Shown here piece by piece: positions 35,435 through 46,780 of a stretch of DNA of 64,000 nucleotides. A program made the translations under genes and the position numbers. The stretch's first letter is position 1, and every line of letters begins with the position of its first letter. The notes below the pieces were generated by a model, which searched no databases, had not been told where the DNA came from, and saw only the letters and a list, made by a program, of their open reading frames with translations. Origin of the DNA: Ustulina deusta (taxonomy: Eukaryota; Ascomycota; Sordariomycetes; Xylariales; Xylariaceae); assembly GCA_023159155.1 (NCBI GenBank), contig JAJNNX010000039.1:248001-312000 (forward strand). Direction: 5' to 3'.

Positions 35435-35770
35435 ATGAGAGGACTAAAACATACTCCTCGTAGTTCCGGGCATGCCATGTGGAGCACCGCGGCTACTACT
35501 GGCTCCCCAAAGCCTTCGTCGTACGATTACAACGGCTTCACGTCAACGGCCTCACCTTCCGCCCATGATGACCGATTGTCCTCCAAGACACAAAAAAAGA
35601 AGTCAAGCAAAAAGTACAAGAAGAAGAGGCAGCAAGAGGACCTATTCGGCATTGGGGCACAGTTCAGTTCCGGCAAGTCAGTCTCCCATGTTGCAGCTGA
35701 GCCTCTTGACCTACATTATGGAGTCAATCTGACATCATTTTATATAGAGCTTGATTCTCATTATACTTAG
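35435..35770 (+). CDS. Hypothetical small basic protein (uncertain)
   Basis: An open frame of 111 codons with a Ser/Thr-rich start, a lysine-rich middle (KTQKKKSSKKYKKKR, about 51-65, a possible nuclear signal) and a more ordered end. I do not recognise it. A possible upstream exon with MPSSK at 35283 and a GTACGT donor could replace the N-terminus, but only weak GAG or AAG acceptors give the right phase. It may be a real small gene or a chance frame. Confidence 0.25.
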   Translation: MRGLKHTPRSSGHAMWSTAATTGSPKPSSYDYNGFTSTASPSAHDDRLSSKTQKKKSSKKYKKKRQQEDLFGIGAQFSSGKSVSHVAAEPLDLHYGVNLTSFYIELDSHYT

Positions 35771-37145
35771 GAACATCCATTCCTGACTCGGGGTATATGT
35801 TGGCAGTAATGATGGAACGACGTTGGTTGAGATTATAGTTTCTTGTTATCGGGCAGTATGACTGATCAGTGTTTACTTGGTGAATGACTAAAGCTTGTAT
35901 CAGCGTTGGAAGATAGATGACCTGTGACATTTGACAACAATAATTCTATTCTTACGCGTTGTTATCTGCAGCATTTCGATGGCCGATCGCCTTGCGTTCA
36001 CTTGTGTAATATTCGATGGCTTGCCCATGCTCTCTGCTTCCTAAGGGTTTTTTTCTGGAACATGGATTTCAAGTAAATCTATCAAGTAGGTGGGGTCATG
36101 TCAGATAAAGTTAGCAGGCATTGCCTGACATTGGACTTCGAACAACGTTAAATGTCCTTCAAGTTAGAGTTACACCACAACCACGACTTGATTAATCACG
36201 ATTTATGCAAGCCTATGAGATTAATTTCACGTATAAACCTAGGCAAATTTAATACATTCAACCAGGATCCCCAATTCTTCCCTTTCATTCCTGCGCATCT
36301 AGACAAGATCTTCAACCACGTGAATGGGTTTCAGATGCATGTGGGGACGGGATGTCCCGCCGCTAACCTGGGTCAGGTACCTGGAGTTGCATCCACCTAC
36401 ATCTACAGCCGATCTTAAGTTAGACTGATCTCTACCTCTCGGCAAGTACAGCAACACAACAAACCAACAATAAAAACTCCAAGTCTGACTTTCTATGACG
36501 GGTCAACCTCATACAGAAAGAACAACACAGGTGAAATTGAATGAGATATTAGGTATTATCAGCTTGTCTTCTGAAAAATAATTGTATGAAGAGTACAATT
36601 GAAATACACATGCATGCACTCGTTGCGCTATTGGGGATAGTGATACTATCTATAATCAGAACCGCAACTTGGGCACTCAGCTTGCACTCTGGAGAGTTAA
36701 CTATCACCGGTACTTCAAGGAAATTTCACGTTCCAAGCAAATGAATAAAGCATTGGCGGGTTAACTAGTACATTGTTTCGCAAGTGTAAAATTTTAGGTT
36801 CCATGGGAAGCTTTCGAGAACAAATGGTTGTATCCATCAGGCCTTGTTGAAGTCTCTTGGCAGTCTATCCACACTACCTAAGTACATAGGTAGTCTACTA
36901 TGTAAGCTGGACTAGGTATCCTAAGCCTCCTACCCGCACTGTCTCACTAAGTGTGCAAGGGGACTAAAAAAAGGCACATCCCGCGATTACCTACATGTAG
37001 AAACGTGCTTAATTTGACCTCACGGCCTTGGCCAAATTTTTTTTAACATAACTTCATGGATCACATAAAGCTCGTCGTTCTAATTCTAATCCCAGGTAAC
37101 TGGGTACCTAGTATTTCTGTGAAAAGAATCGAACAGCGGTCCTCA
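35771..37145. other. Intergenic, nothing recognised
   Basis: About 1.4 kb without a supported gene. The frame at 36152-36418 has no recognisable features. TAGGTAG/CTACCTA motifs occur near 36884-36912. Confidence 0.5.
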
Positions 37146-38237
37146 TCATTCGTACGCTTCCTCGTACTCCTCGTAGTATTCTTCACGAGCTTCCTCAAGT
37201 TCTTCCTCTTCGCTACTGCTTGCGTCAGAATCGGCGGCGGCTCTCTGCGCGGCCTCATATTCCTCTCGTGCCTCGGCGACGGACTCACGGTCGCTGGCAT
37301 CGACATATTCCCCATCGGCGTTATACGCAGGCTCATATGCAGGGCCCGGGGCTGCATACGGAGCTTCATATGGAGCTGGGGCAGGAGGCGCGTATTGTTG
37401 TTGTGGGGGCGCGGCATGGTGATGATCCTCATCGTCAGAGGAGTCGTCTGTAATAGGTCAGCGAAATTCCCATGCTTGAATTTGCTGTTCTAGGGTTGCC
37501 TTGAATGGGTTATCGGGATTGGGCATACTTAGCGCATTCGCAATTAGAGCACCACCTATAGCCCCAGCGGCTAAACCACCAGCGGCGTACAGCAAGGTAT
37601 GATCCTTCTTCTTCTTCTCCACAGGCTGACCACCGTCATGATATCCACCATAGCCCCCATCACCATGTTGTCCGTAGCCAGAGGATCCGCGGGTATCGGA
37701 ATCATGGGGCCCTTGTCCGTAACCGCCATAGCTCGGCGCTCCGTGGGGTGGAGCGCCTTGATCGCTGGGAGGCGCCCATCCACGGCTGTCGGGGCCGCGA
37801 GCACCGGGGGCTTCCCACTGGGTATGACCCGTGGCTTCTTCAGCATAATACCAGCGTTGGTACTTTGCATCCCACTGGGGAACCCATCCGTGCGGAAGAG
37901 GAGGTTTTCCCTCAGGGTGGGAGTACACGGGCTCCTGGCTGGGAGGGGGCGGACCACCGTAGGATTGCTGGTGATATCCTTCAGGAGGCGGTGGACTGCC
38001 GTATGACTGCTGATGTTGACCTGGATATCCGTATGGTTGAGGCGGACCACCACCGGGAGGACCGTACTGATGTGAGGGGGGCGGATAGTCGCGACTTTCT
38101 GCAGCTGTATGAGTCTCTTGACCACATCCAGCTGAAAGAGACCAGCTATACTTACGAGAGTGGCTTTCGTCTTTATCTTTACCCCCTAGATCGAGGTCGT
38201 CTAGCTTACTCGCCAGCTTGTTAAAGAATGATGACAT
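37146..38237 (-). CDS. WW-domain protein with glycine-zipper segment and acidic tail
   Basis: This encodes a 319-residue protein. Three exons (38237-38156, 38104-37529, 37447-37146) join in phase; the 51-nt first intron is in frame and stop-free, and the second has a CTGACC branch and ATTACAG acceptor. After a short N-terminus (MSSFFNKLASKLDDLDLGG), residues about 35-95 are Pro/Gly/Tyr/Gln-rich. A WW domain lies at about 97-127 with Trp101, a YY pair and Trp124; it should bind proline-rich ligands. A YGG-rich linker, a KKKK stretch and a hydrophobic Ala/Gly segment (about 198-219, glycine-zipper-like) follow, and exon 3 adds a strongly acidic Glu/Ala/Tyr tail ending EEAYE. The acidic tail would be missed if the second intron were read through to an earlier stop at 37458. 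The partner is unknown; the divergent neighbour is a metacaspase. Confidence 0.82.
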
Positions 38238-39532
38238 GGCGAAGGCGGACGTGAGACACACAGTTCAGTTCGCCCGAACCGAGGATGAGATGAAAGAATG
38301 AAGTAGTTGATAATGATTGTGTCAGTCTCGGTTATTCTTGTTAGCACCGTGGAGCCCCCGCCTGGTGGTTGTCGCGCCGTCGATGGCGTTGCTGAGAGAT
38401 GGATGAGAATGCACAGGTACTTATTGAAGCCCTCGCCCAGATGACTGAGCCGTTCGGCACAAAATTGCCGTGTTTGCGAATATACGTGCGAAGCTCGTCG
38501 AGATGTGGGCTTTCGAAGAGGCCGCCAGGGAGGGCTGATGCAGCCAAGCCTTGGGCATATACGTGTGAGAGAGGGGATGTGGATTGTAAGTTGATTAGGG
38601 GGAGCTTGTCAGCAATTGACCTGAAGGGATTACCAGGTGGCCACCGGGATACTTAGGCCTACAATAGATGGCTATGTACCTAAGTAGGTACGTACAGTAG
38701 ACGCCTACAGGCTGAGATTTGTTGCCAGTTTTGGATGGCATGGAAACTCGTTACGATAGAATATACCTCAATACTTAGAGATATCCAATGTTTTACAGCC
38801 CGCGCGGGGTTTATTTAGTGAGGTTTGGGGGACCATTCGTCTCATTTGATTCGCTGTTCTTTGCTGACTAGTACCTAACCTACCTAGGTACCTAGGTAGT
38901 TGTTTGCTTATCGCCTATCATCTAAGTGCCTACATGTAGTACCTAATTACCCCTCGCTCACCCCTCATTTACATATAGATACCTACTGGATACTATGTAT
39001 GTACTTAGTAGGTTAGATCTTCCTGTTGCAAGCCTTAGGTATCGACAACTTTGTACCGAAATTTTGGAGAATTATTATTATATGGTACCTGATGCGTTAG
39101 CGCTCCTCAAGGACTTGGAATATCTAGGTGGATCGGAGGCCTCAAGCTGTCCACTCAACATCAAGCAGACTGGAAGGTGCCGAAATATCCGTGGACAGTC
39201 GCGCCAAGCCAGCCCTATAGCGTTAGGTACCTACACTAGTGTGTCTCCCAGGTGCTTACCTAGGTAGATAGTTACAGGGTCTAACGCACCTATTTCTAGT
39301 ACCCAGGTAGGCATTGTCGCTTGTGACATCCAGAACCCCCCACCTCCGACATTCATTCCACCTCAACAACACACGTCAGCTGCAACAAGCCCCAGCCCGC
39401 AGCTCTACCATCTGTCACTACTCCTTTCACACGCTCGTCCTGGTCATCGCCAAACCTCCCTCTCTCTTTTTCGGTTGATTTCTTCACAATTGACAAGGGA
39501 CACTCCCTCTGCTCCTTGCCTCCAGTATAAAG
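38238..39532. promoter_or_regulatory. Divergent promoter region, WW protein and metacaspase
   Basis: This 1.3-kb gap carries both promoters. It is rich in CCTAGGTA/TACCTAGG motifs (about 38665-38690, 38870-38900, 39225-39270). No gene is supported. Confidence 0.5.
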
Positions 39533-40937
39533 ATGTCTTATCAAGGCGGATACGGCGGCGGCTATGGTGGCGGCTACGGAGGCGGACCCGGTGGAGGATA
39601 TGGCGGTGGTGACGGAGGGTATGGTGGACACGGCGGACACGGCGGCGGCTACGGGGGAGACCAGGGAGGCGGCTATGGAGCGAGATATGAAGGTGGCTAC
39701 GGAGGTGGCTATCAACAACCACCGCCGCCCCAACCAGGCTACAACCAGTATCCGCCACCAGGAGGACCACCATCTCAGCATGGCTATAACCAATATCCGC
39801 CCCCTCAACAACCGCGATCTAACCGCTACCCGCCACCACCTTTCGCGCCTCCTCCGGGACTGGATTCCTATGGCTACCTGACTGTCCAGGGGTACGGCGG
39901 ATCCCACCGCGCTGGGCCTCCTCCACCCTCAGCACCGCAACAGTTCGGCCACGGAGCCCCAGAGGGCTATACCTTCCAGTACTCCAACTGTACCGGCAAG
40001 CGTAAAGCCCTCCTGATTGGTATCAACTACTTCGGCCAGGACGCGGAACTTGCAGGCTGTATCAACGACACCAAGAATCTTTTTGCTTTCCTCTCCGAGA
40101 GCTATGGATACCGGAGAGAAGACACCATTATCCTGACCGATGACCAGCACGACCCCGTCTTACAGCCCACCAAGGCCAACATTATTCGTGCCATGCAATG
40201 GCTCGTCAGGGACGCCCAACCCAACGACTCCCTCTTCTTGCACTACTCAGGACATGGTGGACAGGCCGAGGATCTCGATGGTGACGAGGAGGATGGTTTC
40301 GACGAGGTTATCTATCCCGTCGACTTCAAGCAGGCTGGTCATATCGTGGACGACGAGCTGCATTCCGTGGTAGTCAAGCCTCTAGTTGCAGGTGTGAGAT
40401 TGACCGCCATCTTCGACGCTTGTCACTCCGGTTCCGCTCTGGATCTACCATATCTCTACTCAACGAAGGGCGTGTTGAAAGAACCGAATCTAGCAGCCGA
40501 AGCAGGAAAGGGCTTGCTATCAGCCCTCACGTCATATGCCTCGGGTGACACGGGCGGCGCTGCAAGTGCCGTCATGGGCTTCGCCAAGTCTGCATTCAAA
40601 GGAAACTCGGGTTACAAGAAGACCATCTCGACGAAGACATCGCCTGCGGACGTCATCATGTGGTCGGGTAGCAAGGACGACCAGACGAGCGCTGATGCCA
40701 CTATTGCGTCACAGGCCACCGGCGCCATGTCGTGGGCTTTCGTCAAGGCCCTAAAACAAGACCCGAAGCAGAGTTACGTCGAGCTGCTCAACAGTATCCG
40801 AGATGTACTCGAGACTAAGTACAGTCAGAAGCCACAGCTTTCTTGCAGCCATCCGCTAGGTAAGATGTTGTTAATCTTGACGCCTCGACTGCCTGCTAAC
40901 CCCTTATCCAGATACGGATCTACTATTTGTGATGTGA
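39533..40937 (+). CDS. MCA1: Type I metacaspase
   Basis: This encodes a 450-residue cysteine protease of the metacaspase family, cleaving after Arg or Lys and acting in fungal cell death, ageing and protein quality control. Two exons (39533-40859, 40912-40937) join at GTAAG/CAG with a CTAAC branch; the last exon adds only DTDLLFVM. Residues 1 to about 145 form the prodomain, first GGY repeats then PPP/YNQYPPP repeats, as in prion-like metacaspase prodomains. The caspase fold follows with [12 protein letters not shown] (about 154-165), the catalytic His241 in HYSGHGG and the catalytic Cys297 in DACHSGS. An acidic calcium-binding type motif ([13 protein letters not shown]) follows the His. Length and layout match Yca1/CasA. 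The start is the first ATG, in a good context. Confidence 0.95.
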
Positions 40938-41851
40938 GGAGACGGAAGTTAGAATACAACACCCCGTATACGCACGTAGTGACTAGAATCCGGGGCCATT
41001 GACTGCCGCGCTTGCCTACACGTGCACTAAGCTAAACTTCAATACGTAAACTAGGAGAATCAAGCCTGCTGAGTTGTGCCGACTTTGGAGGATGTAAATG
41101 GAACCTAGAAGATAGGGGTGGTGTTTTCTTGGCACCCCGAATCGACCCGTTGGAGAGTGCCTCTCTGTGTATTAGCCCCTACAAGCCTGGTCTTCACGTA
41201 ATCAAATTGACGCCTCGCGTATGGCGTTAATGCCGATGCGTGCGGCGCTATTGCAATATTGAACACTCGGTACGAAGGTGTCTGCTGACTCATCGTGGCG
41301 GTGCGGCGGTCCTGCCCCTCTTCGTAGCCGCCGGGCCTCCATTTTGCCATCGGCGTGTTGACCCTACTAAGGCACCGTAGAAAAAGAAACGGAACGGTCG
41401 AACCTTACCGAGGCATGCTACTCCTTTTTGTTGGATTTAGTGGTGAGCTAAGTGGTGGTGGGTAGGTGGTGATGAGAGCCTTAGAGTGGCTAGTGAGAGG
41501 TGCCCTTCTTGTCTGTGTGTATTGAGCCTACTACACCTTTGTTATCGACTCCAACCGTGATGCCTAGGCTATGTAGCCGATATAGAATAAGGATCGTGGA
41601 TATGTTCTTACACTTAACATATAACCTGCTAACTAGGTAGATGGATGAGTTGAAGAGGTAAGCATAAATGAATGTGTTTCAACTAGTATAGCCATTGCGG
41701 GCGGCTTACATGGATACATTCTCGCCCAGAACTTTGTAACAAACGGAGATAATTCGCTAGGAGATATTGTGAAGACAGACGTATCCCAAATTTCAGCGTC
41801 TCTATCGTTTGGTAAACCAGATCCTTATAATGGCAGTGAATGCCAACGTGA
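40938..41851. other. Convergent intergenic region
   Basis: The metacaspase and the STAND receptor gene converge across this 0.9 kb. No gene is supported; an 81-codon frame at 41105-41350 is not recognised. Confidence 0.5.
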
Positions 41852-44800
41852 TTACGTAGATTCCAGGACTTCTGTCTTTTCCTCGTGATCTTCTTTCACC
41901 TCTTCATCACGATACGCAAACTCTCCGGCAAATTTGGTATCCAGTTCAACGGTGTCGATAAGCCCCAAGACCGGGAACAGCCGTCCTCGTACATCTGTGA
42001 AAACATGGTCGATTTTCTTGCCGTTTCGCGTAAACCAAATCTCATGTTTGTTGTAGTTCACTCCAATTCCCACCGTGTCTCCAGCACGCCATCGCCAGGC
42101 GGCATTCATCTTGTTCTGAGAGTCGGCATTGCCGCTGTGACGCAGAGACCCGTCATCACTGTGGTAGCCCCACGAAAGGGCGGACGGGGCGTTTGGTATG
42201 CTCCATCCAGGGTATGAAATTGCTGCGCCGTCCAGTGTGCAGAGTCCGATGGCCACGTCTGGGTAGTCTTTCAGTCCTTCTAATTTCTTGACGGCCACTT
42301 CGAAGTAGTAAACATCAAGACCAGCAGGAATTGGCTTCTCAGCAGAGATTGAGAAAGCCCCGTCCGGGACGTATGTCCTGGCATTCCCTGTGTAACTGAC
42401 CTGCAGGCCGTTCCCCAAGATCTCTACTTTCGCGTCATCACTGACCCATCTCGAGGGCAATTGGCCCGCCCATGCGGCTTGGCGCTTAAGGTACCTTTCC
42501 ACGGCGGAATGTTCATACTTTCTGGCTAGGTCGAGGGGGCTCCAGCCGTATCTGTCTGCCTTGCTAAGATCTGCGTTAAGACCGTGGAGCTGCTGGAGTA
42601 ACCGGATACTTCCATGGGCAGCGCACACTGCGACCAAGTCCTCATCGGACACTGCGCCTTCCTTGTCTTTGTTGATTAGTATGGAAATGGTCTCTTCGTA
42701 TCCCGAGTCTTTGCTACGTCGTTTCCAGTATTCGTAGGCAATTCTCAGTGGGGTTCTGCCCTTTTTGTCTTTGGTAGAAACATCTGCGTTCAATGCCAGA
42801 AGCTCGTTCACACAGTCCACCGAGCCTCGCGAGGCAGCGTGATGAAGGGGAGTGAGACCACTTTTCGCGTCGGCTTGGTTGACCAGAAGACTGTTCACCT
42901 CATCACGCTCCTTAGCATACTGCACTAGTCTTGTTACAAATTCGACAAATCCGCTGGCGCAAGACTGGCCCAACGGTGTCCTGCTACGACTTGAGGGTTG
43001 GTTGATCTCCGCTACTGGGAGACGAGATTCGATAAGCCTATCTAGGATAAGACAGGCAGTTTCGGGAGAATTACCGGAACACGCCAGGAACAGCGGTGTT
43101 CGCTTGGTCTTGTCATAGGGGTTGACGTAGATACCTGGCCAGTCAAGCAGGAGCTTGACAGAGTCCAGAAAACAACCCGCTGCCGCATAATGCAAGGGGG
43201 TCCGGTCGTGATGGTTCTTGCGATTAATATCGGCGTGCTTTTCTGCAAGGAATCGAATGGATTCCCTATATCCTCCTCGAGCAGCCTGGTGTAGCGCGGT
43301 CTCGCCCTCATCATCGGGATCGTTGATATCTACAACTTTAGGTTCCAGAATTCTCAAGGAATCCACCATTCCCCACAAACTTGCGCATTGGAGGGGCCGC
43401 ACAGAATATACATCTTCAGCGTTCACGTTTGCGCCCTTGTCGACAAATGCTTTGAGAATGCTTAAAGGTGGTTGCCGTCTAAAATAGAGAAGGACGTGCA
43501 GAGGGGTAATCCCGTTGCCATCAGCCAGATTAATGCATTTCTCGGCTTCATTTCCTGCCCGCTGGAAAAGCTGGTCAAAGGCTTCGGGCTCGCTTCCACT
43601 ATAAGCAAAGTAGTGAAGCGAATTCCAGTTATACTGGCTGACGCGCGTGGGATCGCCCCCGAGTTCCAGTAATTCTCGCACACTGTCGATACTGGGGTCT
43701 AATTGAATCCAAATATGGAACGGTGGCAGCATGCTCTTCGTTGCAGTGTTGATATCGCAATCTGGCCCACAACTTTCCAATAGAAGCTTGAGTATGTCTA
43801 TATTTCTGTGGTCTGAAAGGGCTACACGTTGCAACGCGTTAAAACCACTGAACAGTTCATCCGGCTTCTCGTTGCGGTCGAGGAGTTGCTTTACCCAGCA
43901 AAGGTTGCCGGCCGATGAAGCTATGTGAAGCGGTCCAGCGGGCTGCTCTGGTTGGAATATAACGCTCTGCCAGTGATTGAAGGCACCTCGGTTTGTATAA
44001 ACAAAACGATCTAACTCATCCATCACCGCATCCCATGTGGCGTTTCCAGCTCTTTCTTCTAGCGGCCACAACGCTTCAGCACACCGGAGATGGTAATTCC
44101 AGTAGTCGTATTCATGTCTTATATGACGTATGGAGTCGCTCGAATCTTGGTCGCCGGCATCATTTGTTTCCCCATCGTAGACCTGGGGAAATGAAATTTG
44201 TGCATCATCTTCAGAGCGCTCGCTCTCGTATCCATCTTTTGGTCCTCCATCATCTTCCCCAGGGGTCTTCAGTTCGTTTTCGATAAGCGACTCTGCCGTT
44301 TCGTGAGGTTCGTCTACCTTGGCAGTTTGATCATCAATCTCTGTTGTCTCACCATTCCCTTGTTTTGGCTCAGCTTTATCGTTATCATCCTCCTTTCCAT
44401 CCTCTATGTCTTTTTCGCCTAAAAACCCCGCTCTGCGTTGGAACAGGGGGTGATTTAGATGTCGCAACGATGTCAATGCCAATTCCAAATGACCATCTTT
44501 CTCAGTAATAGACAAGGGATGATCCTTAGGCGTAGTCTTCATACCGGCAACATTTGACTTACAGTGAGGACAAAGTATTGTCTGGTCGGAACTTGGTTTG
44601 TTCGACGCCTTGGAATTAAAACAGAACTCCCGTATCGGATCAGGGTCTTGGAGCTTGACATATCCCGAACTGTCGAGCTGGAGAAAAGGGCCACTGGCAA
44701 TTCTGAACTGCTCCTTCTCAAGCAGTGAAGCTGTGGGGAAATCAGAATTGTCTTGCGAATATATATCAGTATGATTGCCCTCTGGCGATGCTTGATTGTA

Positions 44801-46780
44801 AGTTCCACGGTAATCGTCCATGATTTCCTCAATTGTCGGTGGACATGGGGACAGTAACGTCCACAACAGCGCTTTACGGAGAAGAGAGATATAGTTTTGG
44901 CTCATCTTGCGCAGTGCCTCACTGTATGTATCGGCCATCCCTTGCGGGAGGATATCCAAGCGATTCGACAAGGGACGTTCAAAAGGCTCCCGTATGAACG
45001 GTATTGCGATGTCAGTAATGTAATTAAAGCGGCGACCAGCCCTAAACATAATCTCCTTCTTGGCTTGTTCTTGTTCATTTTGGGTTAGGCCAGGTATGAG
45101 TCTCAACGCTGACGAGAGCACCAAATTTTGGTCGGCTCGGTTGTTGTCATCGCTAACATCGATGTAGGTGCAGCATTCGCTCGCGTCCAAGACTTTGCTG
45201 TAAAACCGCGTTGACGAACGGCAGCCAACTAGGACACGGCATTGCAATTGTGTCTCATAATTGAAGGCCTTGCATAGATCGTCGAAGAGGGTTTCTTGGT
45301 CCGAATCCTGGAGAAGATTTACAGCATCCACTGCGATGATGGCATGCTTCTTCAACTTCTTGGCAAGCTCTGGGAAAGCATCGTAGAAATCTGGAAGACT
45401 TTTTACCACGCCTACTGGCGTGCTGCCCTGCATGCCTTTCTTACGATTTTCAAAAGTCTGATTGCACGCTTCAAGGAGCTCCGTATTTTTGCTTTCGTCA
45501 ACGGCGAGAGAATATAATTGGTGTAAGATGGTGTTAGTGACTATTTTGGAGCCTTTTTTCTTCTCGCCGGATGGATTAAATGCGATCGTCTCGCACGACA
45601 CATAGAGGACGACAGTATCACTCCTGGCGTACTGGAGTGCTAGGCGATCCGACGCAGTAGCTAGAACAACAGATTTTCCACTCCCTTATATTTGTTAATT
45701 ATCATGCCACAACGCGATTAACCTGCGCGACTCACCTTCTTGTCCACAAAGACACAGCATATGATTGCCCGTAGATTTTTCCCATGCGTTGTACACAGGG
45801 TCAGCGAACAACCACTCGCAGGTGCCCTCAAACTTCTTCTCAAGCGCCGCAGCTAACGGCTCAGCCGTTTGTTTGAGAGGCTCGAGATCATTCGTGTACT
45901 TTTCAAATGTCCTGAGGGCTTTACCCCAAGGGCTGCGCTCAGTGGTCATAGATTTGAGCTCCTTTATACCCCTCAGAAGAGCGTCTGTCTGGGTTTTTTG
46001 CGCCTTTGCGATGTCGTCTAGTTGCGTTTCAAATCCTCGAATACCCTTGACCGTAGTTTCGATGGCACCATGTATTTTCTGGAATTGCCGAAGTGTCGTA
46101 TCCTGGAATGTTGCTTCGCTGGTTTGTAGAATCTGCTTTTTCAGGGCGGCGATGGCGTCCAGCTGACCCTGAAACTTGCTTCTCTCGATTCCAAAACAAT
46201 CCTTGATAGCATGACGAAGACGTGCTTTCAAGCCGCCAGTCAAGTGTCGTTTGATGGAGAATGAGAAGTTGAAAACGGCAACGTAGGTTTTCACAATGGT
46301 GTCCAACAGCTTTAACACCATCTCGCTTGGCTTCCAAACAAGTTTTGCCCCTTCATCATTTAGACGATCGTAATGGGTAACGAGAAGCATGACGTCGCAG
46401 ACGTCAGTCAGGCCTGCGCCGAAGAGCACGTATAGGTTGTAATTGCTCTGAACCGCGCCCAAGATAATTTTGACAGCAGTCCAAACCAAGCCCTCCGGCC
46501 CCGCGGCTCCTCCTGCGGCGAACTCGCCGAATTCGATGATTCTTCCTATATTCCCTATGATGTTGCTCACCCATGATGCAGGAATTCCTGCATGGTCAGT
46601 ACCATATTTCTCGTCGGCTCCACCTTGAAGCTCTTTTGCCGCATTCTGAGCTTCTTGGGGATTGCTCCTTTCATTCACAAACTCTTCGAGGAGTGTTTGG
46701 ATTTTTGGGTCGGACCACTGTTGCATGGCTCCTTCATGGAACTTGGTCAGCGCTTTGTCGTACAACTTCGTGGACGCCAT
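41852..46780 (-). CDS. STAND/NLR-like protein: helical N-domain, P-loop NTPase, ankyrin repeats, SPRY
   Basis: This encodes a 1625-residue protein of NLR-like architecture. Two exons (46780-45736, 45684-41852) join in phase, and the join itself restores the Walker A motif GQEGSGKS (346-353). Residues 1-345 are mostly helical and resemble N-terminal domains of fungal STAND proteins (Goodbye-like, not certain). The NTPase region has a Walker B-like IIAVDAV (464-470) and a sensor-like VGCRSS. An acidic linker with CxxC pairs is followed by about 12 ankyrin repeats (about 930-1430) and a SPRY/B30.2 domain (about 1444-1615) with SWGYHSDDG and VGIGVNYNKHEIWFTRNG. Such proteins are thought to sense self or non-self molecules and trigger defence or incompatibility; that role here is inference. 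The start is ATG 46780; the open frame upstream lacks another ATG. Confidence 0.87.
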
